Assembly: GCA_024509875.1 (NCBI GenBank)
Contig: JAMPIV010014832.1
Span: 558,001 to 622,000 of the forward strand
Origin: Oreohelix idahoensis
Taxonomy: Eukaryota; Mollusca; Gastropoda; Stylommatophora; Oreohelicidae
DNA: 64,000 nt
Direction: 5' to 3'
This document shows positions 46,950 to 59,035 of the stretch, one piece after another. The notes beneath the pieces are model-generated. The model searched no databases, was not told where the DNA came from, and saw nothing but the letters and a program-made list of their open reading frames with translations. How positions within the stretch are numbered: position 1 is the first letter of the stretch; every line of letters begins with the position of its first letter. The position numbers were made by a program, and so were the translations under genes.

Positions 46950-48228
46950 AAGAAACGAATTATCTACACCGCTAAATTAAGATGCCTACATACCCAATTC
47001 TCGAATTTCTCACTTAAGAGCAGACGAATATGACTTAGATTCACGGCTGATATTTCTGGAGACAAAGAGCTGCCTTTATACAAGTAACAAATGTAATAAT
47101 CAATTATGTTTTAACAGTTATACAAATGAATAATTCCTTATAGAAAAAGTTATCATCACTGGGTGATGTTAGAGCGTTAAAATTTGGATAGTTCATTTGG
47201 CAGCTTTTATGTTTCTACTTAGCTGCCAATGCGTTTCTGCTCCAGCTGATGTTTGGGTCTTTGTAGATGGATGACAGATTCACACTCGTCACTGGTCAGG
47301 TCTGAAAGTTGTAGTGCGTTCCAAGAAGTGTAATGGAGTAACTACCAAGCTGGTCCCGCGTCTCTAAGACCCGTCTGATGATGGTGTCTATCGTCGACGT
47401 CAGACCACTTATACCCTCACTTGTTCCAGAGATAGTACCCTCAACTGGGACCACCAACTAGTATCACAAAAGAAGAGAACAAATACCCTCTTGAGTATTG
47501 TCTTTTCCTGACACACAATCATGGGCCCACCTCTTTTCATTTCACCTCCCATCTACCTCAGAACTTTTACCCTCGCTGAGAATTAATATTAATCCCTTTG
47601 AGCGGAAAAACATTCATTACATTTAGGTTGAATAGATTTATATTTACCTTTACATTGGTTGAAAAGGGTAATAATATAAATTATGTACATAATTTCTTTC
47701 ATCATTCACTCCCTGCTCCATATGGAACTTGGGACTACCTCTGCTTTTGGTTCTATGTAAGAAACTCGCAATAAAGCAGTCACCAGCCCTGGCAGTGGTG
47801 GTTCATGAAATCATTATTCTATATGCTGAGGTTGCCAGCCTCAAATGACTTGGACATCCACTAGCAATTTTCACATATTAATATTCACATGTCAGTATAT
47901 ACCCGTATTTTCTTGACCATCGGCACACTAGGGGTGATGTAGTCAGCATCACGCTGGCCGCCTTAACCTTCCCAGAGTTGTTCTGGTACCCATTTCATGA
48001 AGCTGGATCGACCCCACCTCAACTGGGGATCGAACCATGGACCACCGAGCTAGGAAGCCAGTGCACTAACCACTGCGCTACCGCGGCTCCAGAAAATACG
48101 GGCCTAACACATTATTCTGAATATGCCTAAATAGGCATGTAACGGGATCCTTTACCAGTATATACATAGTAGCTCACATGTTAATAATGTAAAATATAGA
48201 ATTTAAAATGATCAACTTACGCCAGTCT
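46950..48228 (-). repeat. Interspersed repeat R3, copy 2 (inverted)
   Basis: Reverse complement of the R3 parts of 29112-33340. Best conserved at 47280-47470 and 47690-47890. Interrupted by a tRNA-derived SINE (47903-48155). The left limit is uncertain because similarity fades. Confidence 0.75.
47903..48155 (-). mobile_element. tRNA-derived SINE with target duplication
   Basis: 253 bp inside R3, flanked by the 10-bp duplication CAGTATATAC (47893-47902, 48156-48165). On the minus strand there is an A box TAGCGCAGTGG (48070-48080) and a B box GGTTCGATCCC (48026-48036), 33 bp apart, as in a tRNA gene. About 65 bp precede the tRNA-like head. That leader has a palindrome (ATGCCTA-AA-TAGGCAT, 48123-48138) and CCCGTATTTTCT, whose reverse complement forms the 3' end of the element. 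No poly-A tail. Confidence 0.9.
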
Positions 48229-50028
48229 TTACGCTCACAAACTGCTGATTCAGAGAAATAGTTTAAGGCAGCTTGACGATGCCTCTTACGTGGTCTGGGG
48301 TGTTGTTATTTTGGCAATAGGTTCCCACTTTGACTTTGTGTTACAGTTTCCTCAGATTCCGGTTTTCCGTGTTAAAATGATATAGTTTTCCTGGGCTTTA
48401 AGTCCTCAAGATGCTCATACAAGGTCCGGTCTGGTAAATGACATCTGCTGCTATTCTTAACTCTGGTAAGATCTGGTTGTCTTCTTGGCGCGAGGTGAAT
48501 TTTTACAGGGTTCTAAACTGACTAAGTGTCAGGTTATATTACATTTCGCTCCACCCGCAGTACTTTGTTACATTTTAGGTAGGGTCCAATCAGGAACTTT
48601 GTTCTTCTTATGGTTCGAATGCCCTCCAATCATTTCAAAACCGGTGTGTTTTGGTGAGGTAATTCAAAATATTTCGACTAGGAAATTTCTGTGCGTTAAT
48701 GCAAAGGTTATATCTTTCAAATATGAAAGTGAGATTTCCGTACTATTCTCGTCAGTGATTACAAATAACTTCTTACTTTTATCTCACGTAAGATATCTTC
48801 GTAATGAGTCTATGGGAAGCGATTATTTCATGTCGAGTCTGCCGAATGCTTGCCAGCAGGTCGATAATTCATCGCCTGGCACTCCCAGGTAAACACAATT
48901 CGTCGTATTACCATCTGGACGAGAAAGTCACACTTGCCTTATCAGCGATTAAACAAATTCGCTGGGCGTTTCGTGTGAAACATCGGTCTGGTATACGAGA
49001 ATATTTATCACAGGATTGTCGATTAATGTTGCATCATCCGCCTACTCTTAACAAGGTCAAGCGGGCAAACAAACTTGATGACTTATTACTGTAAGGAGTG
49101 TACGGTGATATGAAAATACCAAATATCTGCTTGATAGCAGAAAAAGAAAAAGTGCCGACCACTGAAAAGTGCACGTAATCAGTACTCACAACAAATGTAA
49201 CTGACTACTGCCGGAGAGGCGATTGACCCAATAAGTCCATCTCATCCACCACTACACAACCTCAATCCTGGATATCATTGGCTCTGCTAGAAGTCCTTGT
49301 TAGGACTGACCAATTTGCTAGCAATAAAAGCTTACAGTCCTTTTTAGGGCTTTGCTTTTGGGTGCTGTGCTAAGAGTCCGTCTAGTCTTCTCTTTCTCTT
49401 TCTTGTATTTTTGTTTCTGGGGAGAGGCACATTTTGTCGTTATATTTTATTTGAGACAATTTTGCTAACTTTGGCATAACGCTAAGCCAAAGGGCAGTAA
49501 TCTTTATTTTCTATCCAACTTCCATCTCGCCATACACTGGCACTTGTCTGGTTCTTGTCATCAGGTCCACCTTGGTGACATTGCCATACTATTTTATTAA
49601 TCTTTCAATTTCACGCAAGCATTTATGAAAGTCTGTAGCGTTTTTGTTTTTTGTTTTTTTTTCTGCTCTCCATGTTTCAGAACCACTCAATAGGACTGAC
49701 TTTACATTTTTGTTAGAGTCTTATTTTAGTGTTGGACTTGATTTCTCTTGATCTCCATGTATGTGATATAACGATCTCGGTCTTTTGGCTCATAATTTTA
49801 AAATCGTTCGTATTTGATAAATTGTGTTACAAGAATTGCATCAGACACTTGCATCATAAATTTTTGAATTTGGTAACACAGAATTTAGGCGGAATTCAAG
49901 AATAAACTAATTGTGCAATAATAAACCAGACGATATTTTAAATTTGAAACTCCTACAATTGCGTGATAATAAATTACCGGCAAAACGTATTTTCAAATTT
50001 TTGTGTGTGGTCCGATTTCATAGTATAT
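48229..50028. other. Unassigned DNA
   Basis: No host exon or TE protein could be supported. Two open frames near 48485-49094 show no recognisable domain. Confidence 0.45.
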
Positions 50029-50277
50029 CTTCTTCTTTGATCCTTAGCCGCCAACTGTCAAAGCAGTCAGTGGCCGTCACGCGTGGTAGCGTTTTGTAGG
50101 GCAGCAACAAACTGCTTCCACTTTGCTCGATCGGAGGACATTCTTCTTGCAGTGCCCCAGCTCTGGTTCATTCTTTGCATCTCGGCTTCTACAGTCCTCC
50201 GCCAAGTTGTTTTTGATCGGGCTCTCTTTCGCTTTCTTTCAGGGGTCAATAGCATAGTTGTTCTTGTGATGGCTGTG
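50029..50277 (-). mobile_element. LINE B family 3' end, 5' truncated
   Basis: About 249 bp. Minus strand: the end of the ORF with RKRARSKTTWRRTVEAEMQ and WKQFVAALQNATTRDGH, a stop, then the short 3' UTR (GCCACTGACTGCTTTGACA) and GAAGAAGA tail at 50029. This uninterrupted copy shows where LINE B was broken by its insertion. Confidence 0.9.
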
Positions 50278-51093
50278 ACGTTGTAATGGAAAAGAGTCTA
50301 CAGTAATCTGACAGCCTATTCTAACCTCATAGCTGTTCTGTGATTTGCTAGCTAAAAACATGCATTATACTGTCTGTCTTTACTTACACAGCTTACTCTT
50401 TCGTCCCCGCCTCTTTTTTTAAACACGAGCTAACACAGTTTTTTTACAAATTTCGTGACCTGTCAGTCATAACAGGAAAACAAATCAGGCTTTGTTTACC
50501 TCGTCCATCCACGCGAGCTCATCTGTCAATCTTAATACCTCTCAGACAGACAGCACGTGAGAGAAACGAAACACAGACCCTTTTGAAGTTTTTACTCAGG
50601 GAAAGTTTAGAATACCCTGTGCTCTTTGAACTCGAGACACGGGCAATTTAAAGAGAAACCCGTTAGCCGTAAAGAAAGCCTCTGATGTCGATCAACAGCG
50701 CCAGACGAGAGATTCTGGTAGCCGAAACGTAAGCTTTCATCTTGAGCGCTAGTTTCTGAATTCTTCATTCCACACAGTAGCGTGAAATTAACAACATTAG
50801 AGATCAGAGCAATCGAATGATATATATACTGCTGTTTTCTTAACCCCGCCATCAGAAGTCAGTCAGAATTTTGAATATTCCGGCGCGCAGTCCTAGAACC
50901 CATTTCTTGTGATATGGTGTATTAGTGTTTCGTGGAGATTTTCATTCTGAATTTTCTGGTAAAAGGATAATAGTGCTAATGATTTAAAAAGTGATAGCTT
51001 TTATTATTTATTCTTCACTTAGATTTTTCTCGCTAGTAAAACGAGTGAAATAAAGTAACGCGTAGCGATTTCATACCAGATATTCAATTAAAA
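50278..51093. other. Unassigned DNA
   Basis: Nothing recognised. Confidence 0.45.
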
Positions 51094-51810
51094 TGTTACA
51101 TCACGCCACCGCTACCCACATACCTTAGACGGTAATTATGTTAACAGTGTAGGCAGACGCGACACTTAATCTCTACAGGAGAGAGATAAACCCGACGGTT
51201 TAGCTAACCGGTCTTATAGGCATTAAAGCGACTGATAGTGGGAGTATAGAATACACGTTATATTTCATTTTGTATATTTGTTATTATAGTGTCTATTATT
51301 TTGTAATACCATACGACAAACTAACAGACTCCGACAATTTAATAGCTATTTAATGACAGGCGATCATTGTTTAGATAGCGCGTATGGAAAAATTAAATAA
51401 TAATTAACATTGTACGCTGACCGCCGGCGCGAGCAGGGGGCGGGCGAGTTAACATAACTCAGTCCGACCGAACTCAGCCACCAGCGACGTCTGCTAGCGT
51501 GTAGGCGTAAGGAAACACCGTGTGCCTTTTAAACCTAGTCAGGACTGACGGGGTGGAGAAGAGATCGTCTTGTCCCCGTCTGTGTGTGTATATAGTAGTA
51601 GCACTTTTTCCATAAATGTTTTCTTGTATTCTTCACAGACCTGATCACAAGGGCGTCCAGCGGTCTTTTGTTTTGTTACTTTTCTCCTTTACTTGGCTTG
51701 TGCATTGCCAATTTAATTTATAAACGTGTACTCGCCAAATGGTATTTGAGAACAATAAAATTTAACACTGGACTTACCAAATGCAGATTTATATTTTTAC
51801 CAGCCACAGT
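51094..51810 (+). other. Possible LTR-like or promoter-like segment
   Basis: Starts TGTTACATCACGCC, has a GC-rich CpG-containing block at 51418-51520, a TATA-like GTGTATATAGTAG and a poly-A-signal-like CAATAAAATT. It ends near CCAGCCACA, followed by TGGTGTGC, which could be a primer site. No second copy or target duplication was found. A host promoter and first exon is the alternative. Confidence 0.25.
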
Positions 51811-52533
51811 GGTGTGCATATAACATTATTATTGTTCCCCGACTCCTGACAGTCGTAATTCAAGTGGAGTATATCTCTAGATACATACGCTGTGCAGAAT
51901 CGGCGCTCTAACACAGAGTTGGCCGATAGAAGAACCATCATCATCATTTATAACATTTTTAGCAACCAGATGCTTCCCAATACTGGAAGTATTTCCCCGT
52001 GAAAGGGTGAACCTCAAGAACTCTCACAGTTTTAACTATTTGTAGTAACACTTATATCCAGGAGAAGCACCATATTAGGCGTTCACCTCACCAGTTAGTT
52101 TCTTGGGATGAACTAGGGCCAATTTGGATCTGCGACAACTGGGATGACAGAATATTAAGTGAAATAGATAATATAATCATGGACTAATTCTATTACCAAG
52201 TGATATTACAGACCTACCATACCAGGCAATTAGGTAAGAGTGTGAGAGTGGCCACTGCTTGAGAGAGTGTGTGAGTATTTTTCTTTGTTTGCTGGAAACT
52301 ATCCATATATCTGATTTCTCTAATTTTGTTTACTTTTCTGGGTCTCATAGAGTACCGATACTGGTCACTCTGTAACATAGTGCTAACCTTCAACCTTTGG
52401 GTAAATAATTTTGGGTTTTTTTCTCCATTCGGGGAGGGTGCACTTTTCTGCTTTATTTCATATGCATGTAGATGACTCTTTGATCTTTTTCTTTAGATAT
52501 TTTGATGTTGTCGAGTTTAATTATAATAAACTA
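51811..52533. other. Unassigned DNA
   Basis: Nothing recognised. Confidence 0.45.
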
Positions 52534-52939
52534 CAGTTGACATTCAAAAATCCGGCCATCGATAATCCGGTTCCTTCAGATTTCTGCATGGATTTCGGAG
52601 CGCATTTTTAAATTTACCGCGTTGGCGCGCCACTGTTTTCTGGAGCAGTTTATGTTTTGATGCAGCTGTTGGGTCTTGCTTGCACGTGTTAACAGGCATT
52701 CCTGCTCATTCCTTCTCATTTTATCATTTATTTGCTGCTGTTTAGCCCCATTATGGATTCAGCAAATAAAAGAAGTGGTGTAAAACGTAAACATCGTGCA
52801 TTGTCGATCGCAGATAAAGTGTACAGGTAGTCATTTTCTGTTAAATATATACAGAATATATAACCATAAAAAATCCGGCATTTTCAAATATCCGGCACTC
52901 CTCAGGTCCGGAGGTTGCCGGATTTTTGAATGTCTACTG
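52534..52939 (+). mobile_element. Pogo/Tigger-type non-autonomous transposon (MITE)
   Basis: 406 bp with terminal inverted repeats (left CAGTTGACATTCAAAAATCC, right the complement of CAGTAGACATTCAAAAATCC) and TA duplications (52532-52533, 52940-52941). The ends have the CAGT(A/T)GACATTCAAAAATCCGG pattern known for Tigger. The interior keeps the first 25 codons of a transposase, so it is an internal-deletion derivative. Confidence 0.9.
52753..52830 (+). pseudogene. Tigger transposase N-terminal remnant
   Basis: ATG followed by 24 sense codons and TAG. It contains KRKHRALSIADKV, the start of the CENP-B-type helix-turn-helix DNA-binding domain. The rest of the transposase is deleted. Confidence 0.8.
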
Positions 52940-52941
52940 TA

Positions 52942-54854
52942 CAAAGAAACTTACCTTTGAGTGTTGGTCAGACCCATACCCATTTATCCGTAGTTTTTCA
53001 AGTGTGTGTGTCTTGTTGTCACATAGCTGTGTGTGTAGAGTAACATCTATTCTTGATAGGGAGGCAAAGGCTGTCTGGTAATAAAGTACAGTCGTGCTGG
53101 AGGAGATAACCTAATCACTCCAGAGACATATCTTTCCCTCAATCTACCACCTGTGAAATCTATTTTCTATACCTTTTTTCGCGTATCTGTCGACATCCAC
53201 TCTACTTAGACGGCCAAATAACAGAATCAACCTACCGTACGACATAGACCAAGCCTCATACCTCCTGCCGTGTGCGCCTTTGTTGCTATTCTCTGTTGCT
53301 AAATTCCCCTAGATTACGGAACAGGTTTAAAATGTTTGGCTTAACATGTATTTAAATGTGTAGAGTTTACTAATTTGAACTGGCAGGATTGAACTTTTCT
53401 TGGAATTGTGGGGTGTAAGTTAAAACAATGACAACGTTAAAAAAAATAAATAAAAGCTGTATGTTGTACACCACTTCAAACAAATAAATAAAAGCTGTAT
53501 GTTGTACACCACTTCAAAAAAAAAAAAAAACGGAAAAGAAAATGCGAATTTCTATTCCAACTGTAATGGCTGTCAGTTGATTCGTGCTGTCTATGGAGTT
53601 GGCATATCATGTACGTATGTTGTACAGGACTGCAAATATAAATTCAAAATTGTACTGCGTTATACTTTAGCAAGTTGATATATAGATGTTGAATTAAGTT
53701 ATGGCCTGTAGCACCAACAAGTACTTGTACAAGACCGGCTCTGTATGCATCAACAAATGTAAATATACAGTGCTTGCGATATATATGATGTTACATGAAC
53801 TGACATTGTCGTCATATTCTGTCGAGTATGTGTAGAAGTTGAGTTGACTGGTCGATGAATGCGCGGGGAGATGAATGATTTGAGAGAGTGCTAACATAAA
53901 AATGGAGCCCGCTTTGGAGACGGGCCGGTGGACGTGACCGCACTTCGGAAATTGGGCGGCAGTTCCTGGAATAAAAACATAAGAAACAAGGGAGACAAGC
54001 AGAGCAGGGCCCAACGAACTTAGTCCCGAGTTGTTTGATTTCTGTTAGATGGCAGTACTGTGTAAACAATGGAGGGAATGAATTAATGACTATCTGTATG
54101 CCGCCATCGGCAAGATGAACTGATAGACAAAACCGTGAGAGATAGATAGACAGGCACGAGACAGACAAAGCGACAGAGGTAGATAGACTCACAAAGGGAC
54201 AGACTGATATATAGCTATAGATAGATAGACTAGTTAACAGAGCGGCGAGTGAACATATACTAAGATAGATATACATGCATGCAAAAATACATAAATGAAT
54301 GCAAATTCACAGTCACTCACTCACCATTAACTTATTAATTTTTCTTCGGAAATCATTTACGAAAATCGTTTAATTAAAGCAGGGGTAGGCAACCCAGGAG
54401 TGTAAGGTTCTACTTTAAACACACTGAGTTCTGAGAAGGTTTACATTGATAAAATCATGTCTATTTTACGGTGTCATAGTATAGTCTTTTCTCCTATAAC
54501 GCGGATAATGGGTTCCTAAAAATCATCGTGTTATGGGAATTCGCGCAGACTGTTATGGAAAAAAATAGGGTTAAGAACTCATCACTCAAAACTTGCAGTC
54601 TTGTAATACGTTTAAAAAATAACAACATATCTAATAATATTGCAGTGTTTGAAGCCACTGAACCAGCCATTGCTGACATTAAAATGAGGACACTTCCGCA
54701 TGATTTGGACATTTTTCTCTAAGGGTATTCTACATAGCTAATGCCAGTATTTTTGCAAATAGATCCTACTGACACACAAAGGAAGAAGGCAGCTCTCTCT
54801 TGGACATTTTCAAGGAATAGACTAGTTGCCCATTTTCTAAATGAGCACGCTTTG
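52942..54854. other. Unassigned DNA
   Basis: Contains a 38-bp tandem duplication at about 53445-53520 (GCTGTATGTTGTACACCACT in both). A hAT-like terminal motif CAGGGGTAGGCAACC at 54380 has no partner found. Confidence 0.45.
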
Positions 54855-54995
54855 GACAACGTTCATGAGTCGGAGATGGACAACGTTCATGAGTCGGAGA
54901 TGGATAACGCTCATGAGTTGGAGATGGACAACGTTCATGAGTTGGAGATGAACAACGTTCATGAGTCGGAGATGGACAACGTTCATGAGTCGTAG
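54741..54995 (+). other. Open frame running into a 24-bp repeat
   Basis: 84 codons. The N-terminal 40 residues (with RKKAALSWTFSRNRL) match nothing I recognise. The C-terminal part is repeats of an 8-residue unit, DNVHESEM, from the minisatellite, ending at a TAG created within one unit (54993-54995). A real protein is possible but unsupported. Confidence 0.3.
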
Positions 54996-55062
54996 ATGTA
55001 CAACGTTCATGAGTCAGAGATGGACAACGTTCATGAGTCGGAGATGGAAAACGTTCATGAGT
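54855..55062. repeat. 24-bp minisatellite, about 8.7 copies
   Basis: Units containing GACAACGTTCATGAGTCGGA at 24-bp spacing, with single-base variants. The length is a multiple of three, so a frame is preserved. Confidence 0.95.
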
Positions 55063-57119
55063 ATAGAAACAGAATACACCAAACTACTTCAGTAAAGCAG
55101 ATCTATCTTCTTAGTTGATAATGTGTAATTTCATTAATTGTCGTATTTTCGCTGGCAAGTTTGAAATTTGTCGCTGCTCTTGTTAACGTATTTACAAATA
55201 TATTGATCAAGAAAAATACACAAATTTGGGAGAACAGCACCATTGTCAGTCGTAGGGCATGAGGTTTTATGTGTGCATGTGTGTGTTTTCTCCGCGGGTT
55301 ACTACGTTCAGAACGGTAACGTTTTTCGCGTTTACCTGGTGTTACTCGTTAGTGCAAAGCATTGTCACCTCGTGGAAAAAATAGCACCTTTAAATCTGGT
55401 GACAAAGCGGCATTAAGTGCCGGTGGGAGAGTGCTAGTCTGAAATGTACCTAGGTTAAAAATTGTAAAAATCTCCATCATCTGATGATGCCATGGGATCA
55501 ACCAGTACATCAAGATCGAGAGGTTACTGATACCTGGTTTAAAGCTTCGATGTCATAGGAGCGAAAACAAGGAAAACAACTATTAAACCAATTAAATGAA
55601 CAGGCCAAATATTTAAGGGGGGCTTCGTTTATGACAGCAATGGGCTTTGACAGGGATGTTTGGGAAAAGATGTTCATGGGGGGAAGAGAGAGAGAAGAGG
55701 GGGAGGGGGGGGGTTTAAAGGAAGCCCACTATTTTTTTTAACAAAGATTTAATCAATAAATGTTTGAGTGCAGATGAATGTTTAATATCCAAACAAAATG
55801 AACTGAAATATGGCAGTTAAGTTTAGCTTGTATTTTTATTGAGAAAGGAGCCCCATGATCTGTGAATAATGAGGTTATTTTGATTGACGGAGCATTAATG
55901 CTTCAAGTTTGTCCTTTTATGTGGAGTTAAACACAGGGAGAATGGCGGGAAACTGTTTTAACAGTCAGGCAATTGGGGACAATGGCGAAATGACAGACTC
56001 ACGGGACAACAAATGTGTTTGTTCTGTTCTCACTAATCATGTACGAAGCCTGCTGTTATTTTTACATTCGTCATATATCATCATCATCATCATCATCTGT
56101 TTTCTAATTCACTCCTAATGGAGCTTGGAGACACAACTCCAGCTGGCCTCCATGTTGGTAGCATACGACTAGCATTCACGTTCTGGTGCAAGTGGTGCTG
56201 TCTGTTGTAAACTGTTTTACATCATGAATATACACAGCCTCATATTAATCGCCATTCCTCTTCTTTATTTGACTCCGGTAGTTTACGTGTCACGACACCA
56301 TCTATATCCATCTGTACATATCACCATAGTTCAGTTATGCATTTGTTTACTGTTTTATAAACACACACACACACACTATATAAGACATCATTTTCCATAA
56401 TCGTTTTAAAATGCTTATTTGTATGTCATAATCATCATCTGTGCCGTGTTGGGCAGCACATTTCTGTCCAGAGACTCCTTATCTGGTATTGTCGTCATAT
56501 GAGTTCTGTTGGTGATGCGATGTCCCAGTTGGTCTAACTCAGTGGTTCTCAAACGTTTTTTTTCTTGTCCGCATTTTCGCAATGAAAATTTGCTCGCGCC
56601 ACAGCACATTTTTTTATTGATAAAAAATACCTTCAAAAACAAAAAAGTCAACACCTAGCAGTGCTTTATTCATAACATAGAACACAACTACTTTATAAAA
56701 TGATCATGAGACAACCAGAAAGTATAAAACAATACAGCTACATAAAAACACATTTCATTCACCAAATAGGCAGTATCAATGAGAGCTGTGAGCTTGTTTT
56801 TGTTGAATAATCTTTATAATTGACATTATTGTTAACTATTTTTTTAATTATTATTATTAAAATCTGTTCGATATAAAATAAATGATATTACTGAATAAAA
56901 TGTGGTAACTTGAGAACAAATCTGCTGATATCTATACGTATATTTCCCATATTATATCACATCAATTATTATTTTTTTAAAGAATAAGAAAATGACCTAG
57001 ATGTTTATTTTTGGCATATTAATTTTGTTAAATGTCTCTAAATCCTTGATTGTCTTTGAATCTTCCTAACTAGTACTTTCGTGTTTTCCTCACTCTCTCT
57101 TTCTCTCTGTCTGAAAATA
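55063..57119. other. Unassigned DNA
   Basis: Nothing coding recognised. (CAT)n at 56078-56097 and (CA)n at 56362-56376. A hAT-like start CAGTGGTTCTCAAAC lies at 56540 without a visible partner. Confidence 0.45.
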
Positions 57120-57389
57120 GAAGGACAAATATGGGATGAAACAATCACTAATTCGGAACTGACGGAAAGAAGAAGACAAATACTACTGGATTAAGATGTG
57201 AGGAGAAGATCCTGGCTTTGGATTGGACACACATTAAGGAAACAAGCGGATAGCGATACATCGTAAATCTTCGTCCTAGAGTATTCAGGGTTACGGAAAT
57301 AGACGGAGAAATAAAAACACAGAGAGGGGAACTGGTGACTGTGTAAAAGGTATAAGGAAGACAAGGGAAGATCTTGAAGGAATGGCACA
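57120..57389 (+). pseudogene. LINE C-terminal fragment preceding a minisatellite
   Basis: Mixed-frame traces of the LINE post-RT end: SWLWIGHTLRKQADSDTS, a basic stretch, then DLEGMAQDRKVWA at the start of the array. The last block normally closes CFDP2-like LINE proteins. Multiple stops and frameshifts. Confidence 0.7.
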
Positions 57390-57872
57390 GGACAGGAAGG
57401 TGTGGGCGTGCAGTTGTTGAGGACAGGAAGGTGTGGGCGTGCAGTTGTTGAGGACAGGAAGGTGTGGGCGTGCAGTTGTTGAGGACAGGAAGGTGTGGGC
57501 GTGCAGTTGTTGAGGACAGGAAGGTGTGGGCGTGCAGTTGTTGAGGACAGGAAGGTGTGGGCGTGCAGTTGTTGAGGACAGGAAGGTGTGGGCGTGCAGT
57601 TGTTGAGGACAGGAAGGTGTGGGCGTGCAGTTGTTGAGGACAGGAAGGTGTGGGCGTGCAGTTGTTGAGGACAGGAAGGTGTGGGCGTGCAGTTGTTGAG
57701 GACAGGAAGGTGTGGGCGTGCAGTTGTTGAGGACAGGAAGGTGTGGGCGTGCAGTTGTTGAGGACAGGAAGGTGTGGGCGTGCAGTTGTTGAGGTCAGGA
57801 AGGTGTGGGCGTGCAGTTGTTGAGGACAGGAAGGTGTGGGCGTGCAGTTGTTGAGGACAGGAAAGTGTGGTC
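57390..57872. repeat. 31-bp minisatellite, 15 full units plus a partial one
   Basis: Units begin GGACAGGAAGGTGTGGGCGT and repeat at exactly 31 bp (57390 to 57854). They are nearly identical, with one A-to-T variant near 57795. The first unit is continuous with the LINE reading frame (QDRKVWA), so the array grew from the LINE end. The long minus-strand frame across it is an artefact. Confidence 0.95.
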
Positions 57873-58852
57873 ACAACTGTGCATGTTTTTTTTTAATTTC
57901 TCTTGGTTAGACAGTCATGTTCTGGATCAATCCTAAAATTATGAAAGGGCTTGTTACATTTGAATGCTTGCCGTGCTGGTGGACACATCAGCAGATATTT
58001 ATCACACAACAATGACATCAGCCGACAACGGAATTATGGTATATTTTCATGATATTTGCCTTTGTTATCATCTCGTTTATGTAAAATGGGTAACAGAACT
58101 GCCCCTTTTGAGATATCATCCTCAAAATCATATTTTTGCTGGTCTGTCACGTGTACTTATTCTAAATCGGATATCGCTGTCAGTGTGTCACCAAAAGATT
58201 GCCAGGTCGACATTTTGAAAAGTTTCCGCGTGTTTCTCGCATGTTGACAAACTCTACCTTTACATTGCCATTGTCCCGTCTTTGAGGACTCTTTCTTGGA
58301 CGGAAATAAGGTGCGGAAATCCATTGATTTTTTCTGCGATGTTCCAGTTTTGGAAACTGGTGGACTTCTGTTTGCAAACATAAGTGCTCAATGATTTCTT
58401 CAGTAAACAAACATTTATTTATAACTCTTTACGCTAAAAGTGGTCACACTTTTAGCGTAAAGAGTTATATTTGCTGATCAAGCTAAAAATTAACCGAATA
58501 TTGCTACGTTAACAATACACTGCCAGCCACAAACACCAAGTGAGACTTCACTGAATTTTGTAAGGGATGGTCAAGCAAAGATAGGAATTTCTTGGTCTTC
58601 TGTGTAATATTTAAACGATTAAACTCACGTCTGCCAGACTATGGCAGGATATATCATTTAGGTGCCTGTTGTGTTGTGTACGTTACCTACAGTTTGATCT
58701 AATTGCAATGAGAGTTGCAGCTTGTGAATTCCCCACCCCCCAGGGCCTTTTCCCTCTTACTTTTGTTTTAATGATTCCCTACGTAAAAGAAAACACTAAA
58801 ACATGTTGCACTCAAAACAGTCGTAAATGCCAAAACTGTTTCAGGTCTTCGC
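57873..58852. other. Unassigned DNA
   Basis: Nothing coding recognised. Contains the hairpin listed separately. Confidence 0.45.
58420..58469. repeat. Perfect 23-bp inverted repeat with 4-nt loop
   Basis: Arms 58420-58442 and 58447-58469 are exact reverse complements (left arm begins TATAACTCTTTACGC), separated by GTCA. It would form a strong DNA hairpin. Function unknown; it is not flanked by a recognised gene. Confidence 0.95.
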
Positions 58853-59035
58853 AAAAAACCAGTGCGCCTAGATATTGTTACCAGTAAATACCAGCACTCT
58901 AGACACAGTTACAGGTCACAACTAGTCCGCCTAGATATAGTTACGGGTAAAAACTAGTACGCCTAGATATAGTTACGGGTAAAAACTAGTACACCCAGGT
59001 ACACACACAAATAAAAACTAATGCGCGTAGACAAC

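Noticed and set aside
48485..49094. Possible host exons in two overlapping plus-strand frames
   Set aside because: No recognisable domain, no convincing splice sites, and no composition change compared with the surrounding DNA.
54380..54394. hAT transposon end (CAGGGGTAGGCAACC), also CAGTGGTTCTCAAAC at 56540 and AGGGTCGGCAACTT near 27103
   Set aside because: No matching opposite terminus or 8-bp duplication was found for any of them, so no element could be defined.
57191..57874. 227-codon minus-strand frame of repeated Cys/Pro/His-containing units
   Set aside because: It is the reverse translation of the 31-bp minisatellite. Such frames arise in any repeat lacking stops.
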